Origin: CAZLIC01 sp964559535
GTDB lineage: Bacteria > Pseudomonadota > Alphaproteobacteria > Rhodobacterales > Rhodobacteraceae
DNA: 27,298 nucleotides
Assembly (NCBI GenBank): GCA_964559535.1
Contig: CAZLIC010000060.1
Span: 1 to 27,298 of the forward strand
Direction of reading: 5' to 3'
Part shown: positions 9,801 to 17,600 of the stretch, piece by piece
Numbering within the stretch: position 1 is the first letter of the stretch
How the letters are laid out: every line of letters begins with the position of its first letter
Notes under the pieces: model-generated
Seen by the model: only the letters and a program-made list of their open reading frames with translations
The model's database searches: none
Told to the model about the DNA's origin: nothing
Made by a program: the position numbers and the translations under genes

Positions 9801-12747
9801 GATCGAAGAGCGTTTCCGCCGGGGTGAGGTGAACCTGCTTAGCTGCACCACCACGATGGAAATGGGGGTCGATCTGGGCGATCTTGAAGCCGTGTTCTGT
9901 CGTAACGTGCCGCCGGGCATCGCGAATTACCAGCAGCGCGCGGGCCGCGCCGGGCGGCGCGCGCAAGTGGCGCCGATCGCTCTGATGCTGGCGCGCGGAA
10001 GCCGGTATGACCAGTCAAGCTTCCGCAACCTGCAATCCTATCTGGAGGCTCTTCCTGCCCCCCCTTATCTGACTCTAGAGAACCCCGATTTCTTTCGTCG
10101 CCATCAGGTGTCCATGATCCTGTCTGGCTGGCTGGACCACCGGCTAGCCGGATCTGTCAAGACGGGCGCCCCGCAGCTACGCGACATCCTCGGAGAAAAT
10201 CTGGATCATGCGCGCGAAGCTGCCCTTCTTGCCGATCTGCGGGCCTGGCTGGCGTCTGATCCGGGCAAGAAGGCACTGGAGTCGGCCGATACTATGGCTG
10301 CAACACTGCCAACCGGCCTGTCATCCGTCGCCCTGCGGGGGGGAGATCTGGCGTCGCACTTCCTGCAGAAGCTTGAGGGCTTTGTCGCCGTGATTGCGGG
10401 GAGGTGGCGCAGCATACATGAGGGCTATGAGCAGGCTATGGCCGTCCATCATACTGCCACGACCGACGCAGAAGGCAAAAAGGCATTGAACCGAGCAAAT
10501 GCCCGGATGCGAGACAAGAAGTTATACCTCGACCGCTATGTGGTCGAAGCAATGTCGCGCGCGGCTGTCATCCCGACCTACAGCTTCCCGGTTCATTCTA
10601 TTCATCTTGAAATCGTCACCGATCAGCAATCGCATGGCGATCAGGGCCGGGCGCTGCAACTGGACAGGGATGCCAGCCTTGCCATCGCGGAATATGCCCC
10701 GGGGGCTGAGGTGGTGGCGGGGGGCCGCATCTGGACGAGCGAAGGCATTGCCCGCAAGGCCGCGATCGGCGGCGGCGATGCCTGGACCGAAAAGGGCTAT
10801 TACCGCATCTGCCCGTCTTGCAACCATGTGCAGATTCACGACGACCGTGAAGGTTTTGACGAAACCTGCCCGCAATGCGGGGCGGGCCAGCAAGGGCTGA
10901 AGGTGCGTTTCATTGAACCCTTCGGCTTCCTGACCTCCTACACCGGGCGCATGGGGCGCGACCCCGGTTCATCGCGCTTGCGTGTGCGCCCGGTAGACGA
11001 AGCACGGCTGCTGACCCGCGCGATGGAAGAGGATTTCCGTCCCTCTGACCTGAACGGGGTTCTAAGCTTCTTTGCCCCCGCTGTGCCACGCAGCGGGGAA
11101 AAGCCGGGGCAGATGTTCATCGTGAACCGTGGCCCGCAGGGCAAGGGCTATCTGTGTTGCCCGCGCTGTGAATACGCCATGCCAGCCCCACGCGATCTGG
11201 CGCATGGGGCCGAGGTGCAGAAGCGCCACGACAATCCGCGCAGCGGCGAGACCTGTCCGGTTGACAAGCTGGGCTGGCCCGTCGATCTGGCCCATATCTT
11301 TGAAACCGATCTGAGGGCAATCCGCTTTTCCTCCCCTTTACCCGATTTCGGGCGCAAGAAGGAAAGCGAAACCCGCGAGGCGCGCGAAGGCTTTGTGCGC
11401 ACGCTGTCCGAGGCCTTGAGGCTGGCGGCGACCGACCTACTGGAGACCGACCCGCGGGACATCCGAGCCACGGCCGAGATTCCGACCGGGCATCCTTCGG
11501 TGATCTTTTCGGATGCCGTGCCGGGCGGGGCGGGCTATTGCCGCCGCCTTCTGGCCGATGACGAGCCGCGTTTTTCGGCGCGCGCCCTGATCGGCCGCGC
11601 CTTGCAGATACTGGAATGCCCAAGTGGCGATACCTGCGAGACAAGCTGCCCGCATTGCCTCAACGATTTTTCCAACCAGCAGCACTGGGACAAGTTGAAC
11701 CGCCATCCGGTGCGTGCCTGGCTTTCGGGCGTACTGGCCCAGACGCAGCCGCGGCCCGCGCAGGCGCCGGCGGATGTGGTGCCGATTGCCAATACGGCAG
11801 CCGAAACGATTGGCCTGCGTTTGCAAGGTGCCAGCCTGATCATTCTTGCAGCGCAGGCTCTGTGGGGAGCGCAGGAGCACGAACAAGCGGCGGCAAGCCT
11901 GCGGGCCCTGCGCCGCTGGCTGGACGATGACCGGGCGCGGAAGGCCTATTTCCTGATCCCGGACACTGCAGATATGGCCGGGGCGGGGACCACGGGCCTT
12001 GACCGGCGTCTGGTGGATGGTTTGGTCGAATATGAGCGGAACGCGCAGATCGAGGTTCATCTGGCCCGCGCCGATCGTCTGGCCGCGGCGCCGCGGCTTA
12101 CGGTGGTGAAGCAAAGCTCGGCAGAGGAGTTCTGGGCTGATATCGGGGCGCCCCCGGTGCTGGAGGGGCCTTTGGCGGGCGTGTCGCATTTCGGGCGCAG
12201 GGCGCTGGCTGAAAGCTGGATCGGCTGCAACATCCGCGAGCTTTCGGTGCGCAAGGGCGTGCTTGAGGCGTTCAACGCCCGCATCCGCCGCTTTGACTAT
12301 CGCTCGGGCACGCCGCGCGATCTTGGCCCTGTGTTCGATGCGGTGTCGGGCCGGCAGGTCGATCTTCACATCGAAGACCCGTGGTGCCTTGCCCGACCGC
12401 TGCAACGCGAAAAGTTGGAAGCCTTCCTGACGATGCTGAAAAAGCAAGGCGTGCAGGTGCGCCGGCTGACGCTGGTGTGGGAGCCGGCAAATACCCCCGA
12501 CCTGCCGTCGCGCGATCAGATAGAGGCGGCGGAACAGCACCTTGGCCGGAAGGGGCTGTTCGCCCAGCTTCGCCCTGAACCATCGGACCGCAACCGCCGC
12601 CGCCATTTCCATGACCGGTTTGTGGAGGCCACCACGGTGGATGCGCTTGCCCCGCTGAAGGCACGGTTCGACATCACCGCCGGGATCGACAATCTTATGG
12701 CGCGACAAAAGGAATGCGCCGTTTTCCTGACCGTCGAGCGCCTGTAA
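6808..12747 (+). CDS. druE: DruE-like DUF1998 superfamily 2 helicase
   Basis: 1979 residues from ATG 6808, chosen because it overlaps the upstream stop (ATGA) and has AAGG at 6797-6800. Motifs in order: Walker A GTGSGKT (116-122), DEVH box (264-267), GTSAS (299-303), Cys pairs C521/C524 and C620/C623, ADNRQDA (677-683), Cys pair C930/C933, helicase motif V TTMEMGVDL (~1015-1023), motif VI QQRAGRAGRR (1042-1051), Cys pairs C1335/C1338 with C1354/C1357, C1450/C1451/C1454, then the DUF1998 region SDAVPGGAGYCRRLL (~1568-1582) with SCPHC (C1614, C1617). The last ~300 residues form a separate domain with LHIEDPWCL (~1853) and HFHDRF (1933-1938), which resembles phospholipase-D/MIT_C-type domains. 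Size and DUF1998 fit DruE of Druantia; it is expected to translocate on DNA as part of anti-phage defence with the preceding protein. The reading frame is intact. Confidence 0.72.
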   Translation: MTHELDPLLFKTRLRETLARYTSTAAGVSAARAPLLSQRVAATIETADLVKGPFVESLPDFEKGASIRQMVQDGRLHRGWAALDGSESGRALMDRPLHLHQAAAIGLDENYLVATGTGSGKTESFLFPLVDSLLRDPDLVRPGVRAILVYPLNALANDQMHRIARLLFADLRDPGITLGRYTGQVRSNEMRSDVENDLVQSPSFQANFPDATRVPATWLLSRQEMLDTPPHILITNYAMLEHILLLPRNRRLLEGADLKWIVLDEVHTYTGAQAIEVAFLLRKLKTRLGLAPGRLRCVGTSASLDPARRDELARFAENLFGEPFPSGDAAVITSERRLHPRLTEGDATHRLDPQTWVQIGEVIAELRAANVFSDESAEHQVGEWNAAMEGAGIGALRLEGHHLGEALIHALSGLAEVRQVARALMGRSLPFDGLARLVFGDDPGLARQALTALIAAGVLAKPAIGGAFPLLPARYHLAASGVEGLALTLSAENPEHWEGLPQVSRTGTHVDGVPAYPLLVCRNCGEPYVEGWDDGHALHPRPDLAQRGTRRVLRLVGAGQSAFEDDAEEVEAAGAEAEELFWFDPKSGDLIDGPGDGLLGLQEAEMVQDTEERRSYVKRCLSCGQRGGRYAEPVTAINPGDDALAAVAAQTLIEALPPPANRESDAPMRGRNLLVFADNRQDAAFFAPFFERTARNQALRAAMVEALKQAEDEKLDLEGVKEGVWRALRREGFRLYDRRNPEPLGNTAVKDRLLALIAGELCDGALRLSMETLGLMEVQYHGEDQVVRSVAQSLPEGRRHLAQPLVRFLLDQIRYSRAINDLGGMLDLTDETLWGEGKASGDISWAEVRVKASRRLHTLMPAPNAQNRISWLLGQKLGFSPDLIGMAMRAFWQAATRPGSGLLRPGGHGHVLNLAALRMVSAPSGSLYRCRSCGAVAHLDLDGQCTAWRCTGEVEKVSRDARVVAERSNHYLERYRSRPQSAIAREHTAAIGVAERAEIEERFRRGEVNLLSCTTTMEMGVDLGDLEAVFCRNVPPGIANYQQRAGRAGRRAQVAPIALMLARGSRYDQSSFRNLQSYLEALPAPPYLTLENPDFFRRHQVSMILSGWLDHRLAGSVKTGAPQLRDILGENLDHAREAALLADLRAWLASDPGKKALESADTMAATLPTGLSSVALRGGDLASHFLQKLEGFVAVIAGRWRSIHEGYEQAMAVHHTATTDAEGKKALNRANARMRDKKLYLDRYVVEAMSRAAVIPTYSFPVHSIHLEIVTDQQSHGDQGRALQLDRDASLAIAEYAPGAEVVAGGRIWTSEGIARKAAIGGGDAWTEKGYYRICPSCNHVQIHDDREGFDETCPQCGAGQQGLKVRFIEPFGFLTSYTGRMGRDPGSSRLRVRPVDEARLLTRAMEEDFRPSDLNGVLSFFAPAVPRSGEKPGQMFIVNRGPQGKGYLCCPRCEYAMPAPRDLAHGAEVQKRHDNPRSGETCPVDKLGWPVDLAHIFETDLRAIRFSSPLPDFGRKKESETREAREGFVRTLSEALRLAATDLLETDPRDIRATAEIPTGHPSVIFSDAVPGGAGYCRRLLADDEPRFSARALIGRALQILECPSGDTCETSCPHCLNDFSNQQHWDKLNRHPVRAWLSGVLAQTQPRPAQAPADVVPIANTAAETIGLRLQGASLIILAAQALWGAQEHEQAAASLRALRRWLDDDRARKAYFLIPDTADMAGAGTTGLDRRLVDGLVEYERNAQIEVHLARADRLAAAPRLTVVKQSSAEEFWADIGAPPVLEGPLAGVSHFGRRALAESWIGCNIRELSVRKGVLEAFNARIRRFDYRSGTPRDLGPVFDAVSGRQVDLHIEDPWCLARPLQREKLEAFLTMLKKQGVQVRRLTLVWEPANTPDLPSRDQIEAAEQHLGRKGLFAQLRPEPSDRNRRRHFHDRFVEATTVDALAPLKARFDITAGIDNLMARQKECAVFLTVERL

Positions 12748-12862
12748 CCGTGGTGCAACTTGAACTGCGACTACTCTGTTGGAACCTGTGTTCGGGTTGC
12801 TTATGCTTGGATGAAGCAGGTACCTCCGGCGGTCGCGCAAAGAAGCCAGGTTAGGCGAATGT

Positions 12863-13050
12863 AACTGCCACCGGGTTTCTCTGGCAAAAGCCTACTTTCC
12901 CGCCAAGCTGACTGCGCTCGCGAAATTGGCTTGGTCAGCCGACGAAAGCGGGCTGCGCGCTAGCGTAGCGCACTCGGCCTCATTCAGCCCTATGCGCAGG
13001 CTCGCCACTGCGACCTCACGGTGCTGGTGGTCGAAGCTCTGGGGGCGCGC
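12863..13050 (+). pseudogene. Degenerate copy of the left-edge gene's C-terminus
   Basis: Two blocks in different frames match the C-terminal region of the gene ending at 640. Block 1 (12896-12961) reads FPAKLTALAKLAWSADESGL against FRAKLAALVELAGKADASGL. Block 2 (13000-13035) reads ARHCDLTVLVVE against ARYRDLAVLAIE. The offset between blocks is not a multiple of three, so there is a frameshift. DNA just upstream (AACTGCC at 12863) also aligns to the Pro-rich linker of the intact gene. Order and spacing are conserved, so this is a true relic. Confidence 0.65.
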
Positions 13051-13185
13051 ATGAAGATCATTTGCAGCCTCAGTCAATCCTTGAGGGCGGGGTTCGAAAC
13101 CTTGGGGCTGGGCTAAATGTTGTTTTGCCAGCAAATCCGTGAGCCTGCGGTCGAACCGGCATTGGTAACGCGCGCTACACCAGCC

Positions 13186-13214
13186 TTGAAAACGTATCCG
13201 GGATACGTCATCTT
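13186..13214 (+). promoter_or_regulatory. Palindromic operator in probable promoter of antitoxin-NTase operon
   Basis: A perfect 17-base palindrome with one central base, ACGTATCC-G-GGATACGT, occupies 13192-13208. It is preceded directly by TTGAAA (13186-13191), a good -35 match, and followed by CATCTT (13209-13214), a weak -10 at 17-base spacing. The palindrome thus fills the promoter spacer, as expected for an autoregulated toxin-antitoxin-type operon. The start codon is 22 bases further on. Confidence 0.5.
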
Positions 13215-13236
13215 GTCGTGAGTAGGAGTGCGTCCG

Positions 13237-13725
13237 ATGTCGGTTCAGGAGCGGATCAAGCGGTACAAGTCAACTGGCGGGGCAGCGGGCCTTGTCCGGG
13301 TCGAAGTCTTGGTGCCGCCCGAAGACCGTGCGCAGATACTCGCCATGGCCGCAGAGCTTCGCGCGCGCCACCGTGCCATGAAGCCCGTGCCTAAACGACC
13401 AGCCGTCAACCGCGAGACAGTCAACGACCGCGCAAAGCTGATCCTGCACCGTCTGGTCGCTGGGCATCTGCGCCGCAGTGACCAGCTTCTGGTGGAAGCC
13501 CGGCAGCGCTTCAAGGCCATGCCGCAGCCGGTGCCCGACTATGTTCGGGACTGGCTCGAAATCCTTGACCAACCTGTCGACGTGGTCGCAGAGCTGATCG
13601 TGAAGCGATCGGACGCTCTGACGCGGCTTCGCACGGCCTCTCCTTTCCAGCTATCAGCCGCCTATGACGACCCGGCTTGGCGCCGTCGCGTCTGGCAGAA
13701 GGCAAAACTCGGTGCGGCCAAGTGA
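13237..13725 (+). CDS. Antitoxin-like partner of nucleotidyltransferase
   Basis: 162 residues from ATG 13237, with GGAG at 13225-13228 and 8-base spacing; a GTG at 13228 would overlap that site and is less likely. The N-terminus (SVQERIKRYKSTGGAAGLVR, then VEVLVPPEDRAQILAMAAE) is short, basic and helical, like a DNA-binding antitoxin segment. The rest is helical and basic without a catalytic motif I recognise. Its stop overlaps the GTG start of the nucleotidyltransferase (GTGA), so the two are translationally coupled. Together with the palindromic operator upstream this suggests an antitoxin or regulator for the nucleotidyltransferase. Family not named with certainty; antitoxin role is inferred from arrangement. 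Confidence 0.65.
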   Translation: MSVQERIKRYKSTGGAAGLVRVEVLVPPEDRAQILAMAAELRARHRAMKPVPKRPAVNRETVNDRAKLILHRLVAGHLRRSDQLLVEARQRFKAMPQPVPDYVRDWLEILDQPVDVVAELIVKRSDALTRLRTASPFQLSAAYDDPAWRRRVWQKAKLGAAK

Positions 13726-14291
13726 GGCCTGTCCGCGATCGAGACGACCTTTTGCACGCGGCACGTTCGGTTGCAGAGCATTTCCAGACCGACCGTGTCA
13801 TTGTCGTCGGCAGTCAGGCCATTCTCCTGACATGGCCCGACGCTCCAATAGGACTGAAGATCACGTCCGAGATCGACCTCTATCCTGAAAACAACCGGGA
13901 ATGGGAGGCGCGGAATCCGGGGTTCGAAGCATCTGAGGAAATTAGCGCGCTATTCGGAGAGATGTCTGCATTTCACCAGAGGTTTGGCTTTTATCTGGAC
14001 GGTGTTGATGAAAACACGGCCCAGATGCCGCCGGACTGGATGAATCGCGCCGCGACCGCCGAGATCGACGTCTATGGCCGGACCGTGGTCATCGTTTGCC
14101 CGGCAATTCAGGATGTGGTCGTCTCAAAACTCCACCGCCTTGCCGAAAAGGATCTGGACTTCATCCGGGAATGCGTTGCCGCCGGGCGTATGGAGGTTGC
14201 TTCGGTTCTTGCGGGTCTGCGCGCGACAAAGCCAGACCCAACTATTCTTTCGCGTGCACAAAGCCTGCTTGAGGGAATGGGCAAGCGCTGA
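13722..14291 (+). CDS. DUF6036/AbiEii-like nucleotidyltransferase
   Basis: 189 residues from GTG 13722, chosen because it overlaps the upstream stop and gives the expected N-terminus just before the fold. The MNT-type nucleotidyltransferase signature is present: VIVVGSQAILL with Gly30-Ser31, then TSEIDLYP with Glu50 and Asp52 in place of the usual Asp-x-Asp. Further on, AEIDVYGRTVVIVCP (third acidic position) and VVSKLHRLAEKDLDFIREC, the Lys/Asp helix typical of AbiEii and DUF6036 proteins. Such enzymes transfer nucleotides to tRNA or protein and act as toxins in AbiE-type abortive-infection or toxin-antitoxin pairs. Here it would be the toxin, with the preceding gene as antitoxin. Activity and target are unknown; the Glu substitution is common in this subgroup as I recall it, so not proof of loss. 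Confidence 0.72.
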   Translation: MRPVRDRDDLLHAARSVAEHFQTDRVIVVGSQAILLTWPDAPIGLKITSEIDLYPENNREWEARNPGFEASEEISALFGEMSAFHQRFGFYLDGVDENTAQMPPDWMNRAATAEIDVYGRTVVIVCPAIQDVVVSKLHRLAEKDLDFIRECVAAGRMEVASVLAGLRATKPDPTILSRAQSLLEGMGKR

Positions 14292-14606
14292 ACCCTCATC
14301 GAACCCCACCTTTGGTCAAGGGCGCTCCGTTCCAGATTGGACCCGGCCGAGCCCACGCACAGCGAGGCACAACTTCCAAGCTTGCGCGTCGAGTGCCGAT
14401 CTGCCGGAAAGAGTGCGTCCGGAACTGCGCGGTTTCTCAACGGCTGAGGTGGATGTCGTTCTTGGTTTGGACAGCCTGCCACTGGGACAGCGCGCGGCCG
14501 AAATTGCTGACCTGCAAGTCGTGTTGCGTCCCAAACCCTTCCTTGCATCCATGAGTAGCAAGGTTATCAATCGGTTGATGCATAGTTTAGCACCAGAAGC
14601 CGAAGT
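14292..14606 (+). other. Spacer with possible small gene or relic before exonuclease-RecQ-UvrD gene
   Basis: 315 bases between the nucleotidyltransferase stop and the next start. One frame ending in TGA at 14608-14610 overlaps the TTG start of the next gene and reads plausibly from about 14400: DLPERVRPELRGFSTAEVDV, then LASMSSKVINRLMHSLAPE. No good start codon with a ribosome site is visible (a GTG at 14415 follows a GGAAAGA that is too close). It may be the 3' relic of a gene that once preceded the helicase, or a leader. I do not recognise it. Confidence 0.3.
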
Positions 14607-17600
14607 TTGACCCCTGACGCCCCTTCTTTCCTGTCGCACTGCGTATCGGCTGATCTGGAGGTCGATCCGAAGTCTGCACGGCTTTTTGCCTTTGCTGCGG
14701 TACGGGGTGAACGGGCCCTGGTTCATAAGGGCGCGGCGCTGGAACCCGCGCTGGACCGGCTGGAAGCGCTGTGTGACGGGGCGGCGCATCTGGTGGGCCA
14801 CAACATCCTGCGGCACGATCTGCCGCATCTGGTGGCCAACCGGGCGCGGCTTGCGGCGCTGGGCGCAGCCCCGATTGATACGCTGTGGCTGAACCCCTTG
14901 GCCTTTCCGCGCAATCCTTACCACCATCTGGTCAAGCACTATCAGGACGGGCGGCTGCAGGTCGGGCATGTGAATGACCCAGAACAGGACGCGCGGCTGG
15001 CACTGCAGGTGCTGGCCGATCAGATCGCGGCCTTCGACCGGCTGGGGCAGGAGGCGCCGGATGCCTTGCTTGCCTATCACCATCTGACGACGCGGGGCGA
15101 GGCCTCGGCCGGGTTCGATGCGTTGTTCCAAGCCTTGCGCGGCGCCGCGCCTGATGAGGCCGCAGCTCATGCCGCCATCCGTCGCCTGCTAAACGGCCGT
15201 GCCTGCAATCATCGGCTGGAGCAGGCGCTGGGCCGCCTGTCCGATCCGCGCAATGGCTGGCCGATGGCCTATGCTCTATCGTGGATTTCGGTGGCGGGTG
15301 GAGACTCGGTGATGCCGCCCTGGGTGCGGCTGCAGTTCCCGCAGGCGGGGCGGATCGTGCGGCATCTGCGCGACACCAATTGCGGCGATCCGGCCTGCGG
15401 CTGGTGCGTGGAAAAGAACAACCCCAATGCCGCGCTGGAACGCTGGTTCGGCTTTCCTTCGTTCCGCCCGCAGCCGGTCGATGACATGGGCCGCCCCTTG
15501 CAGGAACGCATCGTGGCGGAGGCGATCGCGGGCAAGTCGGTGCTGGGCATCCTGCCCACCGGTACAGGCAAATCGGTCTGCTACCAGATTCCGGCGCTGT
15601 CGCGGTTTGACAAGACCGGAGCGCTGACGGTGGTGATCTCGCCGCTGGTCGCACTGATGGCCGATCAGGTGCAGGGGCTCGCGCGAGCGGGGATATCGGC
15701 GGCGGTCACGGTAAACGGCATGCTGTCGCTGCCGGAACGTCATGACGCGCTGGAAAAGGTGCGGATGGGCGATGCGGCGATGCTGCTGATCTCGCCCGAA
15801 CAGTTGCGGTCACCGTCGATCCGTACGGTGCTGCAACAACGCGAGGTCGGGCTGTGGGTGCTGGACGAGGCGCATTGCGTCAGCAAATGGGGCCACGATT
15901 TCCGGCCCGACTACCGCTATGTCAGCCGCTTCATAAAGGAATTCTCGGGTGATAGCCCAGCGCCCGTGCTGTGCTTGACCGCCACCGCCAAGCCGGAAGT
16001 TGTGCGCGACATCCGTGACCATTTCCAGACGCGCCTTGGTGTCGATCTGATTCTGCTGGACGGGGGCGCGGTGCGGACGAACCTCTCCTTCGCAGTGCTG
16101 CCCACGCAGAAGGCGACCAAGCTGACGGATATCCTGTCGGCGATCGAGGCCAACCTGCCGCCCGAAGGCGCCTCGGGGGCTGTGGTCTATTGTGCAACCC
16201 GTGGGGCGACGGAATGGGTGGCGGAGTTCCTGAAAGGGCAGGGGTTGGCGGCGGATTTCTTCCACGCTGGCCTGCCGCCCGACCGCAAGCTCGATGTGCA
16301 AGAGGCGTTTCGCACCGGCCAGCTACGCGTAATCGCCGCGACCAACGCTTTTGGCATGGGGATCGACAAGCCCGATATCCGGCTGGTGGTGCATGGCGAT
16401 ATTCCGGGGTCGTTGGAGAATTACCTGCAAGAGGCAGGCCGCGCGGGCCGCGACCGCGCGCCCGCCAATTGTGTGCTGCTGTTCAGCCCCGAGGATGTAG
16501 AGCGGCAATTCTCGCTGTCTGCCCGGTCGCGTCTGGCAAGGCATGAGATTGGCGCGATCCTCAAGGCGCTGCGGCGGATGGAAAAGCACAAGTCGGGCGA
16601 GGTGGTGGCCACCCCTGGCGAGATCGTGCGTCAGGAGAAGGATCAGGAGTTCGAGCGCGACAAGACCACCGACGACACCCGCGTGAAAACCGCCGTGGCC
16701 TGGCTGGAGGAGGCCACTCTACTGAGCCGCGAGGAGAACCGGGTGCAGGTGTTCCCGTCCTCTCTGCGCATCCGGTCGGTTGATGAGGCGGCGGCCATCC
16801 TGACCGGCGCGCAGATAACAGGCAAGCGCCGCACCCAGCTGATGGACCTTGTACGCCAGGTTATGAACGCGCCCGCTGACGCGGGGGTTTCGACCGATGA
16901 TCTGACGGGGGCCTGCGGGCTGTCCGGCCGAGAATTGCACAGGGCCTTTGCCGATCTTGAGGCGCTCGGCATCGCCAGCAATGATACGGCTATCACGGTC
17001 TATGTGCATGTGGGCGTCGAGGATGCTTCAGCCCGCCGTCTGGATCATGCGGCCCGGATGGAAACCGATCTGATCGCCCTGCTGCAAGAGGCGGTCCCGG
17101 ATGCCGAAGGGGCCGAGGCGCACCCCTTGAACCTGACTGAAATCTGTCAGGCCCTGCGCGACAAGGGCCACGCACAGGTGCGCCCTGATCTGGTGGAAAC
17201 GCTCCTGCGTGGCATGGCACAGGACGGGCGCGATCAGGACGGCGGGCGCGGGAACCTCATGCTGCGCAAGGTCAGCCGGAACACGATCTTCGTGCGGCTG
17301 GAGAGGTCCTGGCCCACGGTGGCCCGCACCGCAGACCTTCGGCGGCAGGGGGCGAAGGCGCTGCTGTCCCATCTGTCGGGCAAGGTGGCCACGCGCAGGC
17401 AAGGCAAGGACATTCAGGTGGAAGCCACCCTCGGCGCGATGCTGGATGCTATGAACGGTGACGGCCTTCTGCGGGCCGAGGTCAAGGATATGACCCGTCT
17501 GATGGACCGCGCGCTGATGTGGCTGCACGAACAGCAGGTTGCCACCCTGGGCCGGGGCCTGACCGTATTCCGCCCGGCAATCACGGTGCATCTGAACCCT

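Larger units (their letters stand above)
12748..13236 (+). other. Intermodule spacer with gene relic and operator
   Basis: 489 bases without an intact gene. They hold a frameshifted relic of the C-terminal block of the gene at the left edge (12863-13050), and a promoter/operator at 13186-13214 for the next operon. I see no clear terminator for the operon ending at 12747. Confidence 0.6.

Noticed and set aside
11437..12840. 467-codon minus-strand frame
   Set aside because: Antisense to the DruE-like gene, whose motifs are unbroken; no recognisable domain in the translation.
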